Shown here: positions 60,290 through 64,000 of the stretch, in pieces
Layout of the letters: every line of letters starts with the position of its first letter
Numbering within the stretch: the stretch's first letter is position 1
NCBI GenBank assembly: GCA_963530515.1
Contig: CAUSEC010000023.1
Location: forward strand, 1 to 64,000
DNA: 64,000 nucleotides
Direction of reading: 5' to 3'
Source: CBFFRJ01 sp963530515
Lineage (GTDB): Bacteria; Pseudomonadota; Gammaproteobacteria; Enterobacterales; Enterobacteriaceae
The notes under the pieces: generated by a model
The model's input: the letters and a program-made list of their open reading frames with translations, nothing else
The model's database searches: none
What the model was told of the DNA's origin: nothing
Made by a program: the position numbers and the translations under genes

Positions 60290-61285
60290 ATGTTCCGGCA
60301 AAACAAGGACTGGGAAACCAGAGAAAGCGCGTTTGCCGCCTTTGCGACAGGGCCATTAACGGATTTCTGGCGCCAGCGCGAAGAGGCCGAATTTACCGGC
60401 GTAGATAACGTTCCGGTGCGTTTTGTTCGTTTTCATGATGCCCGACACGACAGGGTCATTGTGGTCTGCCCTGGCCGTATCGAAAGCTACGTAAAATACG
60501 CCGAACTGGCGTATGACCTGTTCCACCTCGGGTTTGATGTGCTCATCATCGACCATCGCGGCCAGGGGCGTTCCGGCCGTATGCTGGAAGACACTCACCG
60601 GGGCCACGTGGTTAATTTCAGCGATTATGTCGATGATCTTGCGGCGTTCTGGGAGCAACAAGTCGCGCCTGGTGCGTGGCGTAAGCGCTACATTCTGGGG
60701 CACTCGATGGGCGGCGCGATTGCCACGCTCTTTGTGCAGCGTCATCCACACGCCAATTGCGACGCAATTGCCCTGTGCGCCCCGATGTTCGGCATCATTA
60801 TTCATCTGCCGGACTGGATGCTGCGTCCGTTGCTGGACTGGGCGGAAGGTTACCCGCGTCTCAGTGAAAACTACGCAATTGGGACCGGTCGCTGGCATGC
60901 ACTGCCGTTTGCCCTTAACACGCTGACCCACAGCCGTGAACGCTACCGGCGCAACCTGCGTTTTTATGCCGATGAGCCGCAGCTGCGCGTTGGCGGGCCG
61001 ACCTGGCACTGGGTGCGGGAAGGTATCCTGGCGGGTGAGCAGGTACTGGCAGGGGCTGAGTCAGACACATCACCGATGTTAATTATTCAGGCAGAAGAAG
61101 AGCGTGTTGTGGATAACCGCATGCACGACCGCTTCTGCGAGATCCGCGCCGCAGCGGGGCACCCTTGTGAAGGGGGTAAGCCGCTTGTCATAAAGGGCGC
61201 GTACCATGAGATCCTCTTTGAAGAGGACGCCATGCGCTCAGTCGCGCTCAGCGCCATCGTCGACTTCTTCGATCGGCATAACTAA
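60290..61285 (+). CDS. pldB: Lysophospholipase L2
   Basis: This 331-residue alpha/beta hydrolase has the nucleophile elbow GHSMGG and the oxyanion region HRGQGRSG. It acts on lysophospholipids in the inner membrane. The start MFRQNKDWETRESAF has GAGGG about 9 nt upstream; an in-frame start further up, inside rhtB, is not conserved. E. coli PldB is 340 residues and has a longer C terminus. In Salmonella and E. coli the pldB-yigL mRNA is processed and stabilised by sRNA SgrS. Confidence 0.94.
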   Translation: MFRQNKDWETRESAFAAFATGPLTDFWRQREEAEFTGVDNVPVRFVRFHDARHDRVIVVCPGRIESYVKYAELAYDLFHLGFDVLIIDHRGQGRSGRMLEDTHRGHVVNFSDYVDDLAAFWEQQVAPGAWRKRYILGHSMGGAIATLFVQRHPHANCDAIALCAPMFGIIIHLPDWMLRPLLDWAEGYPRLSENYAIGTGRWHALPFALNTLTHSRERYRRNLRFYADEPQLRVGGPTWHWVREGILAGEQVLAGAESDTSPMLIIQAEEERVVDNRMHDRFCEIRAAAGHPCEGGKPLVIKGAYHEILFEEDAMRSVALSAIVDFFDRHN

Positions 61286-61310
61286 TGATTTATTGAGGTT
61301 TAAGGTTCTT

Positions 61311-62111
61311 ATGTATCAGGTTGTTGCATCTGATTTAGATGGCACATTGCTCTCCCCCGACCACACTCTCTCCCCGTATGCGAAAGAAACGCTGAAGCTG
61401 CTGACCGCCCGTGGCGTGAACTTTGTTTTCGCAACCGGGCGTCATCATGTGGATGTCGGGCAAATCCGCGACAACCTGGGGATCAAAGCCTACATGATCA
61501 CCTCGAACGGCGCGCGCGTACACGACACCGACGGCAATCTGGTGTTCACCCACAACCTCGATCGTGACATCGCCAGCGACCTGTTTGGCGTGGTCCACAA
61601 CAACCCGGATATCGTCACCAACGTCTACCGTGACGACGAGTGGTTCATGAACCGCCACCGCCCGGACGAAATGCGTTTCTTCAAAGAGGCGATCTTCCAG
61701 TATTCCCTGTACGAGCCGGGCCTGCTGGAGCCGGAAGGGATCAGCAAAGTCTTCTTTACCTGCGAAAGCCACGAGCAGCTGCTGCCACTGGAGCAGGCCA
61801 TTAACGCCCGCTGGGGCGATCGTGTGAACGTCAGCTTCTCCACCCTGACCTGTCTGGAAGTGATGGCGGGCGGCGTATCGAAAGGCCACGCGCTGGAAGC
61901 GGTATCGTCTGCGCTGGGCTACAGCCTGAAAGAGTGCATCTCCTTTGGTGACGGCATGAACGATGCCGAGATGCTCTCTATGGCGGGCAAGGGCTGCATC
62001 ATGGGTAATGCCCACCAGCGCCTGAAAGACCTGCACCCGGAGCTGGAAGTGATTGGCACCAACGCCGACAACGCCGTTCCTAACTACCTGCGCAAACTCT
62101 TTCTGGATTGA
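61311..62111 (+). CDS. yigL: Sugar/pyridoxal phosphatase YigL
   Basis: This 266-residue HAD phosphatase of the Cof group has motif I DLDGTLLSPDH, motif II ATGRHHVD and motif IV SFGDGMNDAEML. E. coli YigL dephosphorylates pyridoxal phosphate and sugar phosphates and relieves glucose-phosphate stress under SgrS control. It lies 25 bp after pldB. The start MYQVVASDLDG gives E. coli length. Confidence 0.95.
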   Translation: MYQVVASDLDGTLLSPDHTLSPYAKETLKLLTARGVNFVFATGRHHVDVGQIRDNLGIKAYMITSNGARVHDTDGNLVFTHNLDRDIASDLFGVVHNNPDIVTNVYRDDEWFMNRHRPDEMRFFKEAIFQYSLYEPGLLEPEGISKVFFTCESHEQLLPLEQAINARWGDRVNVSFSTLTCLEVMAGGVSKGHALEAVSSALGYSLKECISFGDGMNDAEMLSMAGKGCIMGNAHQRLKDLHPELEVIGTNADNAVPNYLRKLFLD

Positions 62112-62118
62112 TTTTTAA

Positions 62119-62133
62119 GGTCAATTATTGACC
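62119..62133. promoter_or_regulatory. Perfect 15-bp palindrome upstream of yigM
   Basis: GGTCAATTATTGACC is a perfect dyad 7 bp after the yigL stop. A likely -10 box TACAAT (62156-62161) for yigM lies 22 bp downstream, so the dyad sits near -35/-50, an activator or repressor position. No regulator is assigned. Confidence 0.5.
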
Positions 62134-62191
62134 AGTCGTCAACCAAAGACTCCGCTACAATGAGTGTTCCTTATTCAGAGAGACATTCATT

Positions 62192-63091
62192 GTGGCGCTT
62201 CTCATCATCACCACGATCCTGTGGGCCTTCTCCTTTAGCCTGATTGGCGAGTATCTTGCCGGGCACGTTGACAGTTATTTTTCGGTGCTGATGCGCGTCG
62301 GGCTGGCTGCGCTGGTCTTTTTACCCTTCCTGCGCACCCGTGGCCTGCCGTTCAAAACCATCGGCTTGTATATGCTGGTGGGAGCGCTGCAGTTAGGCGT
62401 CATGTACCTGTTCAGCTTCCGGGCGTATGTCTACCTGACGGTAACGGAGTTTTTACTCTTCACGGTCTTTACCCCGCTCTACATCACGCTGATTTATGAC
62501 CTGCTCAGCAAGCGTAAACTGCGCTGGGGTTATGCGCTGAGCGCGCTGCTGGCGGTTGTGGGTGCGGCAATTATTCGCTATGACAAAGTCAGCGACCACT
62601 TCTGGACCGGGCTGATGTTTGTGCAGCTTGCCAACATCAGTTTTGCTATCGGAATGGTGGGTTACAAGCGCCTGATGGAAACCCGCCCGATGCCGCAGCA
62701 CAATGCCTTTGCCTGGTTCTACCTTGGTGCCGCTATCGTTGCGGTGGCAGCCTGGTTTGCGCTGGGGAATCCGCAAAAACTGCCGACGACGAATGTACAG
62801 TGGGGCGTGCTGGTCTGGCTGGGCGTGGTGGCGTCGGGTCTGGGCTACTTTATGTGGAACTACGGGGCAACGCAGGTGGATGCCGGCACGCTTGGCATCA
62901 TGAACAATGTGCATGTCCCGGCCGGGCTGCTGGTGAACCTTGCCATCTGGCAGGAGCAGCCACACTGGCCGAGCTTTATTATTGGGGCTGCGGTGATAAT
63001 GGCCTCGCTATGGGTCCATCGACACTGGGTCGCTCCGCGCTCCGAACAAACGGCAAATGATCGCAAGCGTGGTTCCGCGCTGAGCGAATAA
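62192..63091 (+). CDS. yigM: Biotin transporter YigM
   Basis: This 299-residue DMT/EamA-family protein has ten hydrophobic segments. E. coli YigM, also 299 residues, is the high-affinity biotin importer. Start GTG at 62192 gives MALLIITTILWAFSFSL. Its last 113 bases overlap the 3' end of metR on the other strand. Confidence 0.94.
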   Translation: MALLIITTILWAFSFSLIGEYLAGHVDSYFSVLMRVGLAALVFLPFLRTRGLPFKTIGLYMLVGALQLGVMYLFSFRAYVYLTVTEFLLFTVFTPLYITLIYDLLSKRKLRWGYALSALLAVVGAAIIRYDKVSDHFWTGLMFVQLANISFAIGMVGYKRLMETRPMPQHNAFAWFYLGAAIVAVAAWFALGNPQKLPTTNVQWGVLVWLGVVASGLGYFMWNYGATQVDAGTLGIMNNVHVPAGLLVNLAIWQEQPHWPSFIIGAAVIMASLWVHRHWVAPRSEQTANDRKRGSALSE

Positions 63092-63932
63092 AGGCTTCGG
63101 TGACCGGTTGACGCTGCTCGCCATCGCGCGTGGCGGCGTACAACCGGCTCCACAATCCCTCACCCAGCGTCTTCGTGACCACCAGCCCCTGGCGTTCAAA
63201 ACTCTCCACCACCCAGTGCGGCAGCGCCGCAATGCCCATCCGCGCTGCCACCATCTGAATCAACAGCAAGGTGTTATCCACGCTTTTCAGCGCCGGGCTG
63301 ATGCCTGCCGGTTGCAGGAAGTGACGCCAGATATCCAGACGACTGCGCTGTACCGGGTAGATAAGCAGGGTTTCAGCGGCAATGTCTTCTGGCGTTATTC
63401 GTGTGCGGGCAGCCAGCGGATGATCCGGTGAGAGTACCAGGCGCACTTCAAAATCAAACATCGGCGAATAGAACAGGCCGCTGCGCGGCAGAATGTCGGA
63501 CGTCATCACCAGATCCAGCTCGCCCTGCTGCAGTGAGGGCTGCGGATCAAAGGTCACGCCGGATTTGAAATCCATCTCCACCTGCGGCCACTGGGTATGA
63601 AAACTCTCCAGCGCCGGGGTCAACCACTGAATACAGCTATGGCATTCGATGGCGATGCGCAGCCGGGTTTGCTGCGGCTCGTTGCAGGCCTGTAAGGCAC
63701 TGGTGATTTGAGGCAGCACCTGATTGGCCAGTTGCAGCAGAATTTCGCCCTGTGGGGTAAAGCGCAGGGGCTGACTTTTACGCACAAACAGTCGAAAGCC
63801 AAGACGCTGTTCCAGATCGCTGAACTGGTGGGAAAGCGCGGACTGCGTCTGGTGCAGCGATGCCGCCGCCGCCGCGAGAGAACCGCTGTTGCGTAACGCC
63901 TGCAGCGTTTTCAGATGTTTAATTTCGATCAT
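62979..63932 (-). CDS. metR: Methionine regulator MetR
   Basis: This 317-residue LysR-family activator controls metE, metH and other methionine genes with homocysteine as co-effector. The N-terminal helix-turn-helix is SLAAAAASLHQTQSALSHQFSDLE. The gene would be divergent from metE, just outside the window. A MetR-consensus site covers its start codon. Length equals E. coli MetR. Confidence 0.96.
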   Translation of the reverse strand: MIEIKHLKTLQALRNSGSLAAAAASLHQTQSALSHQFSDLEQRLGFRLFVRKSQPLRFTPQGEILLQLANQVLPQITSALQACNEPQQTRLRIAIECHSCIQWLTPALESFHTQWPQVEMDFKSGVTFDPQPSLQQGELDLVMTSDILPRSGLFYSPMFDFEVRLVLSPDHPLAARTRITPEDIAAETLLIYPVQRSRLDIWRHFLQPAGISPALKSVDNTLLLIQMVAARMGIAALPHWVVESFERQGLVVTKTLGEGLWSRLYAATRDGEQRQPVTEAFIRSARNHACDHLPFVRSAERPSVDGPIARPLSPQPQ

Positions 63933-63944
63933 GAAAGTCCTTCA
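63932..63944. promoter_or_regulatory. MetR-binding consensus at the metR start
   Basis: TGAA-N5-TTCA is the MetR recognition pattern. The copy overlaps the metR start codon and lies in the metR-metE control region. A weaker half-match TGAACAATT follows at 63953. Confidence 0.7.
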
Positions 63945-64000
63945 CTTCGGCGTGAACAATTTGCGCTTGAGGAATATACAGTAACCGCCAAATATGGATG

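Overview
The window is about 64 kb of chromosome from an Enterobacteriaceae member close to Enterobacter, Lelliottia or Leclercia. Gene order follows the E. coli K-12 map from the end of an rRNA operon (aspT-trpT) through ilv, rep-rho, the enterobacterial common antigen (ECA) cluster, hemCDXY, cyaA, dapF-xerC-uvrD, corA and recQ to metR. Protein lengths are nearly all identical to E. coli, but several small insertions and one deletion differ from K-12. I see no insertion sequence, prophage, CRISPR array or integrase other than the housekeeping recombinase XerC.

Layout. 1-140: the 3' part of tRNA-Asp and a complete tRNA-Trp. 236-3064: hdfR, maoP (with the 17-bp maoS-like site on its promoter) and comM. 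3405-13716: branched-chain amino acid genes ilvL-X-G-M-E-D-A and the ilvY/ilvC pair; ilvG is intact. A DUF2461 gene and a small exported protein resembling Tai4 immunity proteins sit between ilvA and ilvY. 13844-15415: an Rrf2 regulator plus DUF1360-like membrane protein with a perfect palindrome on the regulator start codon, then two tandem parvulin genes. 15528-22427: rep, gppA, rhlB, trxA, rhoL and rho. 22671-33521: the ECA operon wecA-wzzE-wecBCDE-wzxE-wecF-wzyE-wecG; rffG and rffH, which lie between wecC and wecD in E. coli, are absent. 33755-35707: yifK and four tRNAs (Arg, His, Leu, Pro).

35755-36209 holds the sRNA GlmZ, with a sigma-54-type promoter and upstream GlrR-type sites. An MFS transporter gene follows, then hemYXDC on the minus strand, divergent from cyaA. 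44621-50709: cyaY, lptM and dapF-yigA-xerC-yigB-uvrD, the first four of which overlap by a few bases. The corA leader (about 50832-51067) has a small ORF whose ribosome-binding site can pair with the loop of a downstream hairpin. On the minus strand, an enolase-superfamily dehydratase-like enzyme and a LacI-type regulator occupy the place of E. coli yigF/yigG. The window ends with rarD, yigI, pldA, recQ, rhtC/rhtB, pldB-yigL, yigM and metR.

Functional themes are isoleucine/valine synthesis, DNA replication and repair helicases, envelope polysaccharide assembly, haem synthesis, cAMP signalling and efflux. Nothing looks like a large new system. The best candidates for under-described biology are the Rrf2/DUF1360 cassette, the corA leader switch, the parvulin duplication, the lost rffGH genes, the Tai4-like orphan and the enolase/LacI pair. 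All identifications come from reading the sequence and remembered family features; no database search was run.
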